A stretch of DNA of 64,000 nucleotides from DATBGS01 sp036557885 (lineage in GTDB: Bacteria; Chloroflexota; Ktedonobacteria; Ktedonobacterales; DATBGS01), in NCBI GenBank assembly GCA_036557885.1, contig DATBGS010000090.1:86969-150968 (forward strand), in the 5' to 3' direction. The position numbers and the translations under genes were made by a program. Of the stretch, positions 34,118 to 42,461 are shown piece by piece (within the stretch, counting starts at the first letter, position 1; each line of letters begins with the position of its first letter). The notes under the pieces were generated by a model, which saw only the letters and a list, made by a program, of their open reading frames with translations, did not search any database and was not told the origin of the DNA.

Positions 34118-35218
34118 TTAGACGATGGTATTTTTCAGTATCCCCAGTTCTTCGATCTCCATTTCCACACTATCACCGCGCTGGAGCCAGCGCAACTGCT
34201 CGCGGCTGATGGGCGAGCCTGGCGCGGTTGGGGCGTCGGGAGGTGGCGTTAGTTCAAGCAGGCAGCCAGTGCCGACGGTGCCTGAGCCGATCACATCACC
34301 GGGCTTGAGCCAGACGTTGGTGGAGGCATGGGCAATTAACTGCGGAAAGCTGAAATAAATGTCCTTGAAGTTGCCACGCGAGAGTTCCTGGCCGTTGACC
34401 CGCGCCAGCATGGTCAGGTCGTAGCGCTCGCTGGTACCGCTGCCAGAGCATCTGCTGGCAAGCTCATCGGGCGTGACCAGCCAGGGACCAAGCGAGGTGG
34501 CAAAGTCTTTGCCCTTGGCGGGGCCAAGGCTCATCAGCATCTCCTTGCGCTGAAGGTCGCGGGCGCTCCAGTCGTTCATAATCGTGTAGCCAGCGATATA
34601 GCTTGCCGCTTCCTCAACAGGAATATCCTTGCCCCCTCTGCCGATGACGCAGGCAATCTCTAGCTCATAATCTAGCCAGTGTGTGCCTTTGGGATAGGCT
34701 ATTGGATCGTCTGGGCCGTTGATGGCAGCGGGATTAGAGAAGTAAAAGACGGGAATCTCGTACCATTCTGGAAGCATGCTCAGGTTGCGCTTGGCCCTTG
34801 CTGTTTTGACATGCTGCTCAAAGGCGTAAAAATCGCGCACGCTGGGCGGCTCTGGAATGGGCGCGCGCAGGCGTACCTCGCTCTGGGTGTAAGCCAGACG
34901 TGGCTGCATTCCCACTATCTGTTCAGGTGGCAGGGCTGACAGTGCGCCAACTACTTGCCGGGCACACTCCAAAGCGCCTGGCCCCAGCCGCAGCAGGCCC
35001 AGCAGCGTCTCTGGCGGCACGCCCTCGCGGAGTTCATGCGTCAGGATGCCAGGAGCGCTGCGGCGTGCCCATTCAAAAGCCACCGGCAGATCAATGACCA
35101 GATCGCCCTGCAAGACCCCTGCGCGACCAGAGGGGCTGGCCGGTCCAAGACCGGCAGCCAACTCTGCGGGCTGAAGGTCTGCCCGCTCCGGGCGCAGGGC
35201 GTAGGTAACAAGCTTCAT
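34118..35218 (-). CDS. FAH-family hydrolase, probable fumarylacetoacetase
   Basis: Hydrolyses fumarylacetoacetate to fumarate and acetoacetate, last step of tyrosine catabolism. The 366-residue chain has the FAH fold boxes: PVFYFSNPAAINGP, WLDYELEIACVIG (acidic metal ligands), GYTIMNDWSARDLQRKEM and GDVIGSGTVGTGCLLE. The SARDLQ and MNDWS pattern matches fumarylacetoacetase better than the fumarylpyruvate hydrolase at 17034. It starts 12 bases after the HPPD stop. No maleylacetoacetate isomerase gene is beside it, so either a distant isomerase or non-enzymatic isomerisation is implied. Confidence 0.85.
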   Translation of the reverse strand: MKLVTYALRPERADLQPAELAAGLGPASPSGRAGVLQGDLVIDLPVAFEWARRSAPGILTHELREGVPPETLLGLLRLGPGALECARQVVGALSALPPEQIVGMQPRLAYTQSEVRLRAPIPEPPSVRDFYAFEQHVKTARAKRNLSMLPEWYEIPVFYFSNPAAINGPDDPIAYPKGTHWLDYELEIACVIGRGGKDIPVEEAASYIAGYTIMNDWSARDLQRKEMLMSLGPAKGKDFATSLGPWLVTPDELASRCSGSGTSERYDLTMLARVNGQELSRGNFKDIYFSFPQLIAHASTNVWLKPGDVIGSGTVGTGCLLELTPPPDAPTAPGSPISREQLRWLQRGDSVEMEIEELGILKNTIV

Positions 35219-35230
35219 GCGCTTCTGCTC

Positions 35231-36334
35231 CTACAGGTTGCCACGCAGCGCCTGCTCGCGCTCGATGGCTTCAAACAGCGCCTTGAAGTTGCCTTCGCCA
35301 AAGCCGCGCGAGCCTTTGCGTTGAATGACTTCAAAGAAGACGGTGGGGCGGTCCTGGGCGTTTTTGGTGAAGATTTGCAGCAGATAGCCCTCGTCGTCGC
35401 GGTCCACCAGGATGCCGAGCCTGGCAATCTCGGCCATTGGCTCGTCAATCCTGCCCACGCGCCCTTCAACTTCGGCGTAGTAGCTGGGGATGGAGGGGAT
35501 GAACTCCACACCCTGGCGCTTAAGCTGCTCGACGGTGGTAATGATGTCATCTGTCACCAGGGCAATATGCTGGACGCCTGGTGTCTTGTAGTAGTCCAGA
35601 TATTCTTCAATCTGTGACTTTTTCTTGCCCTGGGCGGGTTCGTTGATAGGGAACTTGATGCGCCCGGTGCCGTTTTGCATCACTTTGGACATCAAAGCAG
35701 AATACTCGGTGCTGATGGCTTCGTCGGTGAAGTGGATTAACTGGGTGAACCCAAGCATACGAGCATAAAAGTCAACCCACTCGTTCATCTTGCCCAGTTC
35801 GACATTGCCCACGATGTGATCTATGGCCTTCAGACCAGCCGAGCGCGCGCGGCCTTCAGCGGTGATTGGCAGGGGCTTGTAGCCTGGGAGAAACGGGCCA
35901 GCGTAGTCCTGGCGCTGCACAAAGGTGTGGATCGTTTCGCCGTAGGTGGCAATGGAGGCGAGCGTTACCCGCCCGAACCCGTCTTCTACGATGTGGGGTT
36001 CTCGGACGCCTTGCGCGCCGCGCCGGGTAGTTTCTTCGTAGGAGCGGCGGGCGTCATCTACGGTGAGCGCGACCACTTTGACCCCATCACCATGCAGCCG
36101 AACATGCTCTGAGATGGGATGATCTGGCTGGAGCGCGGTGGTAAAGACGAAGCGAATATCGCCTTGCGCGAGGACATAGCTGGCGCGGTCACGCACGCCC
36201 GTCTCCAGCCCACTATAGGCAACCGGGGTGAAGCCGAAAGCATGGCTATAGAAATACGCCGCTTGCTTTGCATTCCCGACATAGAACTCAACGTGATCAA
36301 ATCCCTGCAAGGGCAGGAAATCCTGTTCAGCCAT
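35231..36334 (-). CDS. hppD: 4-hydroxyphenylpyruvate dioxygenase
   Basis: Fe(II)-dependent enzyme: 4-hydroxyphenylpyruvate to homogentisate, with decarboxylation and side-chain migration. The 367-residue protein has two VOC domains. Iron ligands are His in IDHIVGN and VQHIAL and Glu in FFEVIQRKG, and the C-terminal FGEGNFKALFEAIE helix is typical. The ATG at 36334 has the ribosome binding site TTGGAGGTT; the ATG at 36349 overlaps that site and was rejected. First gene of the tyrosine-catabolic transcript, with FAH and hmgA following. Confidence 0.95.
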   Translation of the reverse strand: MAEQDFLPLQGFDHVEFYVGNAKQAAYFYSHAFGFTPVAYSGLETGVRDRASYVLAQGDIRFVFTTALQPDHPISEHVRLHGDGVKVVALTVDDARRSYEETTRRGAQGVREPHIVEDGFGRVTLASIATYGETIHTFVQRQDYAGPFLPGYKPLPITAEGRARSAGLKAIDHIVGNVELGKMNEWVDFYARMLGFTQLIHFTDEAISTEYSALMSKVMQNGTGRIKFPINEPAQGKKKSQIEEYLDYYKTPGVQHIALVTDDIITTVEQLKRQGVEFIPSIPSYYAEVEGRVGRIDEPMAEIARLGILVDRDDEGYLLQIFTKNAQDRPTVFFEVIQRKGSRGFGEGNFKALFEAIEREQALRGNL

Positions 36335-36824
36335 AAGACCAACCTCCAAACGAGGGGCTGGGGTACTCAGCGCCCCCTCAGATTATGCGCGCATTGAGCG
36401 CTGCGCGCCATTACTACGTCCCTGTGAACATAGGTGTCAGCTTTTCTGCTGAGAACTCTCCGCAGAGAGCATGCCTTGAAGCAAAGGGGAGATGCAGCAA
36501 ACCCAGAGGCGAATTGTGCCAGGGTAGGGCAATGCAATAGGGGAATGCCAGCGCGCCGCTGAGATGGTGCCAGAAGCGCAGGCTGTGTATGGCTATGGCA
36601 GGTAATAGATTCTGGCTGGTTCACGCTTGCTCCAGAAACCCCGTTGTTTCAGGCCGCGAATGGAATGTCCTTTTGCATTATACTCGCAAGATGCCCGTAA
36701 GGGCAATAAATGGCCTGGCGTGCCTGGCTGCCTTGCTTCCTAAGGCGCTCTCTGGCATACTCTTTAGCAGAGATTTCCTGGTGCTAGTTGTTGGTTCCTT
36801 GCTGATGAGAAAGAGGCAACTTAT
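36335..36824. other. divergent intergenic region, no clear gene
   Basis: About 490 bases between the divergent hppD and thioesterase genes. I see no convincing ORF. Possible elements are TATACT at 36679-36684, a 14-base inverted repeat TGCCCGTAAGGGCA at 36692-36705, and a CATAAT on the minus strand near 36384. None has a good -35. Confidence 0.4.
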
Positions 36825-37217
36825 ATGAGCATAGAGCCAGGCTTACGCGGCGAGGTTTCCTTAGTAGTTGGAGAAGAGCATACGGCTGCACGCTTTGGCG
36901 CTGGTGGGGTGCGGGTGTTGGGGACGCCGATGATGATTGGGCTGATGGAAAACGCCGCCTTTGGTGCTTTGCAAAAGCTGCTTCCTGAAGGTCAAAGCAG
37001 CGTGGGGACGCGCGTTGATATTCGGCATCTGGCAGCAACGCCGGTTGGGATGAAGGTGACGGCGACGGCGGAGCTGCTGGAGGTGGATGGTCGGCGGCTG
37101 CTGTTTCGCGTGGAGGCACGCGATGAGCGCGAGCTAATTGGTGAGGGGCAGCATGAACGCTCTATCATCACGCTTGATCGTTTCCTGGCGCGGGTGAACG
37201 AGAAGGGCGGAGGGTAG
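36825..37217 (+). CDS. hotdog-fold thioesterase family protein
   Basis: A 130-residue single hotdog domain resembling the FlK/fluoroacetyl-CoA thioesterase-like group: TAARFGAGGVRVLGTPMMIGLMENAA, VGTRVDIRHLAATPVGMKVTATAEL and GEGQHERSII. The last His-x-Arg is a usual feature of the group. The substrate is unknown; acyl-CoA hydrolysis or a detoxifying role are both possible. It stands alone on the plus strand and converges on the GH113-like gene, with a strong bidirectional hairpin between them. Confidence 0.8.
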   Translation: MSIEPGLRGEVSLVVGEEHTAARFGAGGVRVLGTPMMIGLMENAAFGALQKLLPEGQSSVGTRVDIRHLAATPVGMKVTATAELLEVDGRRLLFRVEARDERELIGEGQHERSIITLDRFLARVNEKGGG

Positions 37218-37224
37218 ATAGACA

Positions 37225-37256
37225 GAGGGCCAGCACCCAAAACGGCGCTGGCCCTC
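37225..37256. terminator. bidirectional hairpin between convergent genes
   Basis: GAGGGCCAGC and GCTGGCCCTC form a perfect 10-bp stem with a 12-base loop, followed by AAATTT. It lies between the thioesterase stop and the stop of the gene at 37286, so it can serve both strands. Confidence 0.65.
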
Positions 37257-37285
37257 AAATTTAGTTCTTGCTCCAGAAACGCTGC

Positions 37286-38761
37286 TCACACTTGCTCGGA
37301 AACCGGGCGCGGCTGGTAGAACTGAGCGAGATATTTGCCCCCGGCTTTCGCGTCGCCTGGCTCGGTGCCGGTAACGGTATCGCCAGCCCAGGCAGTGGAG
37401 GTAGCCCAGCCATCTATGGAAGAGCGAGGCCATTTGGGTTCATCGTAAGACCAGAGGATGCCAACAAACCAGGGGGTATCTTTGGCGTTAAAGGAACGGA
37501 GCAAGGCTTCCATATCGTGGTCTTGCTCGACATCATCGCGGCAACGGCTATCGCAGGCAATCGTAGTGGCTCCGGGGGCGTTATTGGACCCGGCGATGCT
37601 TTCGTAGCCTGCTGAAGTGAAAAGGATGGGGTGCTTGTATTTCTCCACCTGCGCGTTCAGCCGCCCAATAATATCCCCCTGGTCTGCGAGGTCCAGATCA
37701 TCTTTTTTCCCATGCCAGGCATCCATCAGTGTCTGAACGGGGACATCGGCCACGTTTTTTGTTAGCGGGAAATAGGCGCTGACACCAGTGATGTCTACAG
37801 CATCCCACCAGGTAATATGCTCAAATTCTGGTGGCGCGTTGTCGGCCCCGCCCCAGGAGGCGCCATAGATCAGCTTGCCCGTGTAGCCACCGCCCGTCTG
37901 TTGTTTGCCCTGGTAATCGGTGTAGTTGGCGCTTTTGATGGCGTTGATGACATGACGCCAGCCGCAATCGCGGCGGCCAGAGCAATCAAAAGTTTCTCCA
38001 GGGGCAGCAGATGCGCCAGTCGTTCCTTTGCTGGTTTTGGGTGCATCAGAGGTGATGTTGACCAGATCGTTGCCAAAAATAAAGTATGGCAGGTGGTGTT
38101 TCTGAGAAAGTTGGGCAAAATGGACGGCAAAAGCGGTATAGCTGTCGAACCATTGATGCTCTGCTGGGGCCACCTGGCTGTTCTGAATTGGCTTTTCCCC
38201 AGGTACGTTGTACCATAGATAACCAATGAAACTGGCGGAAGAGGTGGCAGGGTCGTTGGTGACTTGTACATTCAGTGTCAAGATTGGGGTCAGACCCACT
38301 GCCTGCGCGTCGGTGATGGCTTGCTCAATATCAGCATCGGGCAACGAGTCGGTGTTGCCTTGATCAGTGGGATTGTAGCTGACGGTAGTGCTTACAGCGT
38401 TGATCTGGTCTGCCGTCACCTGAATGGCTACACTGTTCATGTGGTAATCGTTGGCTTCGGAACGAAGCACCTGGCGCGAGGCGTCTTGCATAAATTGGTG
38501 TTCGCCCCATTTATTCAGCCAGACATCGTGGAAGCCCTGAAAAGCCAGGGCTGCGCCGGGCAAACCAGACTTGGCAAAGGGATGATAGCGTGACCGGAAG
38601 AAGCTGGCATTTGAAATCCAGCCGGTGCCAAGCACGAAGATAATGATCAGTGAGAGGATAGCAATCACGCTGTTGATGATGTTGCTCATGCGGCCACGTG
38701 GTCGGCTTGGTGGTGGGACTAAATGCTGTGTGGTTGGAGAAGCGGTTGGTAGAATGGGCAT
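37286..38761 (-). CDS. membrane-anchored GH113-like protein with substituted catalytic Glu positions
   Basis: A 491-residue protein with one N-terminal membrane helix (about 28-49) and a large extracytoplasmic domain. The domain looks like a TIM-barrel glycoside hydrolase of the GH113 type: DITGVSAYFPLT, the segment HPILFTSAGYES and a C-terminal FVGILWSYDEPKW. In GH113 the acid/base sits in a GNE motif and the nucleophile in FTE-x-GY. Here these read GND (Asp232) and FTSAGY (Ser383), so normal hydrolysis is doubtful. The ATG at 38761 was preferred to a GTG at 38779 because GGAGG lies upstream of it. Confidence 0.6.
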   Translation of the reverse strand: MPILPTASPTTQHLVPPPSRPRGRMSNIINSVIAILSLIIIFVLGTGWISNASFFRSRYHPFAKSGLPGAALAFQGFHDVWLNKWGEHQFMQDASRQVLRSEANDYHMNSVAIQVTADQINAVSTTVSYNPTDQGNTDSLPDADIEQAITDAQAVGLTPILTLNVQVTNDPATSSASFIGYLWYNVPGEKPIQNSQVAPAEHQWFDSYTAFAVHFAQLSQKHHLPYFIFGNDLVNITSDAPKTSKGTTGASAAPGETFDCSGRRDCGWRHVINAIKSANYTDYQGKQQTGGGYTGKLIYGASWGGADNAPPEFEHITWWDAVDITGVSAYFPLTKNVADVPVQTLMDAWHGKKDDLDLADQGDIIGRLNAQVEKYKHPILFTSAGYESIAGSNNAPGATTIACDSRCRDDVEQDHDMEALLRSFNAKDTPWFVGILWSYDEPKWPRSSIDGWATSTAWAGDTVTGTEPGDAKAGGKYLAQFYQPRPVSEQV

Positions 38762-38826
38762 CCAGATCGAGTCCTCCACTTTTCAGTTATGACCGGGCCA
38801 TTGACGACAAAAGTTGCCCTCTGGCC

Positions 38827-39801
38827 TCAGGCGCTTGCCACGAGCTTACGATACTTCTCAGCCGACTCTTTCCAGGCTTCCTCAGAAAGCCCCAGCTTTT
38901 CGCGCAGGCTTTCGAGTGTGACGCCTTGTTGTAGCTGCTGCACGGCATACATATCGCGCAACAACTGGAGTGTGACCCGCTTCTGAATACGGGCCTTGCG
39001 CACGGCACGCGCCAGGATGTAGTTGAGATTGCGATCTGTGCAGGCAAACACTTTTCCCTGGGGCTGATATTTGGTCATATAGCGTTGAAACGCCTGGCTG
39101 AATTCAGCCGGAAGCGGAATGCGGCGTTTTTTGCCTTGCTTGGCCTGGTCGGTAAATTCGATGGAAGCTGCCGGGTGCTGGGAGTCGGAGAGGTCAAAAT
39201 GCTGAAGTTGCAGGCCCATAATCTCCTCTTTTTTCAGGCCCCCATGCAGCAGGAGTATGACGAGACACTGGCTGCGGCTATCTTCAGCAGCGGCGGCCTC
39301 AAGCTGCGCTAATTCTTCTTCGCTAAGCATTGCGGGCAGCGGGGGCAGCGGGCGGGTGAGGACAACGCCTGCTGATGGGTTTTCCGCGATGATACCTTCC
39401 CCGGCCAACCAGCCAAAATAGTTCTTGAGGAAGGTGGCCCGCCGGGCCATTGATTTTGGCGCTGGTTGCTGACCGCGCCCCCAGCGCAGGTGCATGAGCC
39501 AGCGGTTCAGATCATCGAGGGTCACGCGGCCTAGAGGTGTTTCTTTGCTCAGAAAATCGCTAAGCAGGCGCAGATCAGAGATGAAGCAGGCAATGGTGTA
39601 TTGAGAGTGATCAGTCAGACGGAGGTATTCCTGGTAGGCTGGTGCTGACTCCATGAGGCTGCTTTCGGCAGTGGGGAGGGGTATTGGAGCAGCAGGCGCC
39701 TGAATAATCGCTGCCTCGGCAAAAAAGAGACTTGGCTGGGTAATGGTTTCTCCTGCTTCAGCAGGTTCATCTGTGCTTTGTGGATCGCTCGTGTTAGCCA
39801 T
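38827..39801 (-). CDS. degenerate tyrosine recombinase (phage integrase family)
   Basis: A 324-residue protein with a core-binding domain (about 50-140) and a catalytic-like domain. Compared with the active-site pattern R-K-H-x-x-R-H/W-Y, the first Arg region reads GGLKKEEI (Lys). The H-x-L-R-H box reads QLLRD, and the GH-S box reads GLSEE. The Lys in GKKRRIPL, one Arg and the last Tyr (EKYRKL) remain. It is therefore probably not a working recombinase; a DNA-binding or structural role, or decay, are options. The start is uncertain; an ATG at 39819 is also possible. Downstream of the Ser/Thr kinase gene and a 12-bp hairpin. Confidence 0.7.
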   Translation of the reverse strand: MANTSDPQSTDEPAEAGETITQPSLFFAEAAIIQAPAAPIPLPTAESSLMESAPAYQEYLRLTDHSQYTIACFISDLRLLSDFLSKETPLGRVTLDDLNRWLMHLRWGRGQQPAPKSMARRATFLKNYFGWLAGEGIIAENPSAGVVLTRPLPPLPAMLSEEELAQLEAAAAEDSRSQCLVILLLHGGLKKEEIMGLQLQHFDLSDSQHPAASIEFTDQAKQGKKRRIPLPAEFSQAFQRYMTKYQPQGKVFACTDRNLNYILARAVRKARIQKRVTLQLLRDMYAVQQLQQGVTLESLREKLGLSEEAWKESAEKYRKLVASA

Positions 39802-39837
39802 GCTGCTTCTCTCTCTCATTTCCTGGGCAAGACAGGC

Positions 39838-39865
39838 ATTGGCGCGGTGGTTTCACCGCGCCAAT
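39838..39865. terminator. perfect 12-bp hairpin between kinase and recombinase-like gene
   Basis: ATTGGCGCGGTG and its complement enclose the loop GTTT. It lies 64 bases after the kinase stop and 36 bases before the recombinase-like start, both on the minus strand. No T-run is present. Confidence 0.6.
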
Positions 39866-39928
39866 GTTCATTATATCAGCGTATCGAGCCAAACACCCAG
39901 GTTTCAGGTTGTATGTAGGACCAGAGGG

Positions 39929-42091
39929 CTACATGGAACTGACGGTAATGGTTGCCATCTGCTCGCTCAAGGCCAGAATCTGCCTGGCGCCCGGTTGGTT
40001 TCCCGCATCGCTGGCTGTGCCGTTGAGCACACTGTCGGCGTCCTGGGCCAGGGTGTTGACATCCGCAAAGACGGCACTGGTGGTCTGGGCACTGGCAATT
40101 TTCTGGGCCGATTGGGTAATGCTGGTGAGCAAGGAGGCGAGCTTGGTCTCACCGCCCTGAATCATGGTAAAGATACTCTTCAGTGCACTTGAGCCGCTGG
40201 CATTTGCCGCGAGACAGGCGTGTTGGATGACCAGTGGGAGATAGGTGCTGGTTTGTGGTCCAGTGCAGTCGGTGGGGTTGACCGTCGCATCGGTTCCCAT
40301 GCCAAAGCCATCATCGCCAGGTCCATTGTCTCCTTGAAAAAGAGATACCTGCCCGTCGCCATCAAGGTCTTGCGCGCCGCTTTTGCCCTTGATCAGGTTG
40401 AAGATTTCTTCTGCTGTTGCTTGCATGGCCGCGAGGTTGTCGTCGGCCTGCTGTTGTATCAAGCTCTGACTCAACTGCTTCAAGATCACTGCATCCAGAC
40501 CCAGGCCAGTGTCCAGAGCGGTGGTGTTGTTGGCAAAGAGTCCCTGTTTGGGGAAAAGGGTAATCTGGTGGCGAATGTGTACCACCACCTTCCCCGCTAT
40601 TGATCCTTTATAAATCACTGTGTTTGAAGGTTTTGCCGGAGGCGATGAGGCTTCGGTTTGTTCCTGGGTAATCTTGAAGACCAACTCGTTGCTGATAGCT
40701 TGCGCGTTCTTGATGGCAAGGAAGCCGCTGCCATTTTTTGCTGACAGGTTCGCTTTGCCATTGGAATCCACCTGGAGCGCGCCAACGAGTGTGCATGCTG
40801 ACGTACCGGCATCACAAAGCCAGGCAAAAAAGTTGGTCCCATTGGCGGGCTGCTTCAACCCGGTGAACAAGCCCGCCAGGGCATTGGCTGGGTGCGTGAA
40901 GTCATTGGGATCACTATCGGTAAACACGACGGTTCCCACGGTTGTTGGGGTGGTATTGGTCGTGGTGGGTGGGCTGCTTTTGTTCCCCAGTGCAATGGCA
41001 AAGATACCCCCGCCGATGGCGAGCAGCATCACGATCAGGCCAATGATGGCAAACTTCCCCAGGCGGTTTGATCGTTTGGGAGGCGTGCTGGTGAATCCAG
41101 GTGGGAAAGCTGCTGGCCCCTGCGGACTTTGTACTTGTGTGGGAGCGTCAGTCCGAACTGTTGTGGGAAGATGGTTTCCTTTTATTTCCGGCGCCAGTTG
41201 GGTTGAAAGATTTGGCGAGGGAGCGCGCTGTGTTGGCTGGAGGTCAGCAGGTACTTTTGACTGACCGGCTGCTGTACCGATGGCTGCTCCCAGTGCGCCC
41301 GCGCTGCGAAAGCGCTCGTTAGGATTTTTTGACATGCCCACCAGGGCGACCTCGGCCAGCGCGCGCGGAACACCCGGATTGGCAAGTTCTATAGGTGGCG
41401 GGGCTGTGGTGATGTGCTGCATGATGATGGCAACGGGGGTGTCGGCATCAAAAGGAAGCTTGCCAGCTAACATCTCATACAGCATGACGCTCAGGGCGTA
41501 GACATCACTACGCGCATCAAGCGCCTGACCCTGTGCTTGTTCAGGTGACATGTAGTGCGGGGTGCCGACGACTAATCCGCTGGCGGTGAGGCCAGAGACG
41601 CCGGTGATTTTCGCCAGGCCAAAATCGGTCAGGATGGCGTCGTTCTGGCGATTCAGGATGACATTGGCGGGTTTGATGTCGCGGTGCAGCATGCCCTGCT
41701 TGTGGGCGTAGTCTACTGCCGCGCAGATTTGCTGGAAGAGGCGGACAATTTCGTCAGTGGGGAGAAGTTGTCCGCTTTTGTGGTAGCGTGCTATCCGCTG
41801 GGCCAGGGTTTCGCCTTCAAGATATTCCATGACCATGTAGGGCTTATCGCCCTCGATGTCGAAATCGAAGACTTGAACGATGTGCGCGTGGCGTAGCTGG
41901 GCCACCGCCATTGCTTCGCGTTGGAAACGGGTAATAAATTCCGGGTCAGTTTCACTGGTAGTTAGCAGGACTTTGATGGCAACGTAGCGCTGGAGCTGCG
42001 GGTGAAAGGCTTTATAGACTTCACCCATGCCGCCGCGCCCCAGTCGGTTCAGCAGCTCATATTTGCCGATGCGATGAGAAGATGATTGCAT
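39929..42091 (-). CDS. transmembrane Ser/Thr protein kinase
   Basis: A 720-residue kinase of the PknB type. The cytoplasmic kinase domain (about 10-275) has the glycine loop GRGGMGEVY, Lys40, HRDIKPAN (136-143, catalytic Asp138), DFG (156-158) and the APE-like MSPEQ. A proline-rich linker leads to one membrane helix (347-368). The 350-residue extracellular part is not a PASTA domain. It carries a calcium-loop-like DLDGDGQ near 575-581 and is otherwise unrecognised, so the signal is unknown. A hairpin follows the gene. The other kinase in the window (58173) has TPRs and no membrane helix. Confidence 0.9.
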   Translation of the reverse strand: MQSSSHRIGKYELLNRLGRGGMGEVYKAFHPQLQRYVAIKVLLTTSETDPEFITRFQREAMAVAQLRHAHIVQVFDFDIEGDKPYMVMEYLEGETLAQRIARYHKSGQLLPTDEIVRLFQQICAAVDYAHKQGMLHRDIKPANVILNRQNDAILTDFGLAKITGVSGLTASGLVVGTPHYMSPEQAQGQALDARSDVYALSVMLYEMLAGKLPFDADTPVAIIMQHITTAPPPIELANPGVPRALAEVALVGMSKNPNERFRSAGALGAAIGTAAGQSKVPADLQPTQRAPSPNLSTQLAPEIKGNHLPTTVRTDAPTQVQSPQGPAAFPPGFTSTPPKRSNRLGKFAIIGLIVMLLAIGGGIFAIALGNKSSPPTTTNTTPTTVGTVVFTDSDPNDFTHPANALAGLFTGLKQPANGTNFFAWLCDAGTSACTLVGALQVDSNGKANLSAKNGSGFLAIKNAQAISNELVFKITQEQTEASSPPAKPSNTVIYKGSIAGKVVVHIRHQITLFPKQGLFANNTTALDTGLGLDAVILKQLSQSLIQQQADDNLAAMQATAEEIFNLIKGKSGAQDLDGDGQVSLFQGDNGPGDDGFGMGTDATVNPTDCTGPQTSTYLPLVIQHACLAANASGSSALKSIFTMIQGGETKLASLLTSITQSAQKIASAQTTSAVFADVNTLAQDADSVLNGTASDAGNQPGARQILALSEQMATITVSSM

Positions 42092-42461
42092 GCTTCCCTT
42101 CCTTCTCCCACCTTAGCTGATGGGTACTTTGAGGATGGTGCGGGCAAGAAGATACAACGTGTTGTTCATTGGTCGCCGTTCCATCATATCAGATAAGCAG
42201 ACTTCGCGGGCCATGCTCTGTTTCAAGTATGCCTCCCCACCAGGTTTTGCACATCGGCAAAATGCTGTATCTTTCTCTTGCTGTGCACTTGTCCTGTTTG
42301 AGATACTCCAGCCCAGCAACTTAGGGATTACTCATTATAGTCTGGTGATGGTGGTTTTGGGGAGGGGGCATTTCAGGGCAAAGAGATGATGCGCAGGGCG
42401 CGGGCCACCGAGCGGTCATTAAGAGAATGGATGACGAGCCTTATTAGGGAGGATACCGGTA
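42092..42461. other. intergenic region upstream of the Ser/Thr kinase, nothing clear
   Basis: About 370 bases between the kinase start and the binding-lipoprotein stop, both on the minus strand. It should hold the kinase promoter. I see no ORF, strong hairpin or repeat. Confidence 0.4.

Noticed and set aside
36589..36828. Plus-strand ORF of 79 codons before the thioesterase gene
   Set aside because: No ribosome binding site and no homology features; it overlaps the thioesterase start.
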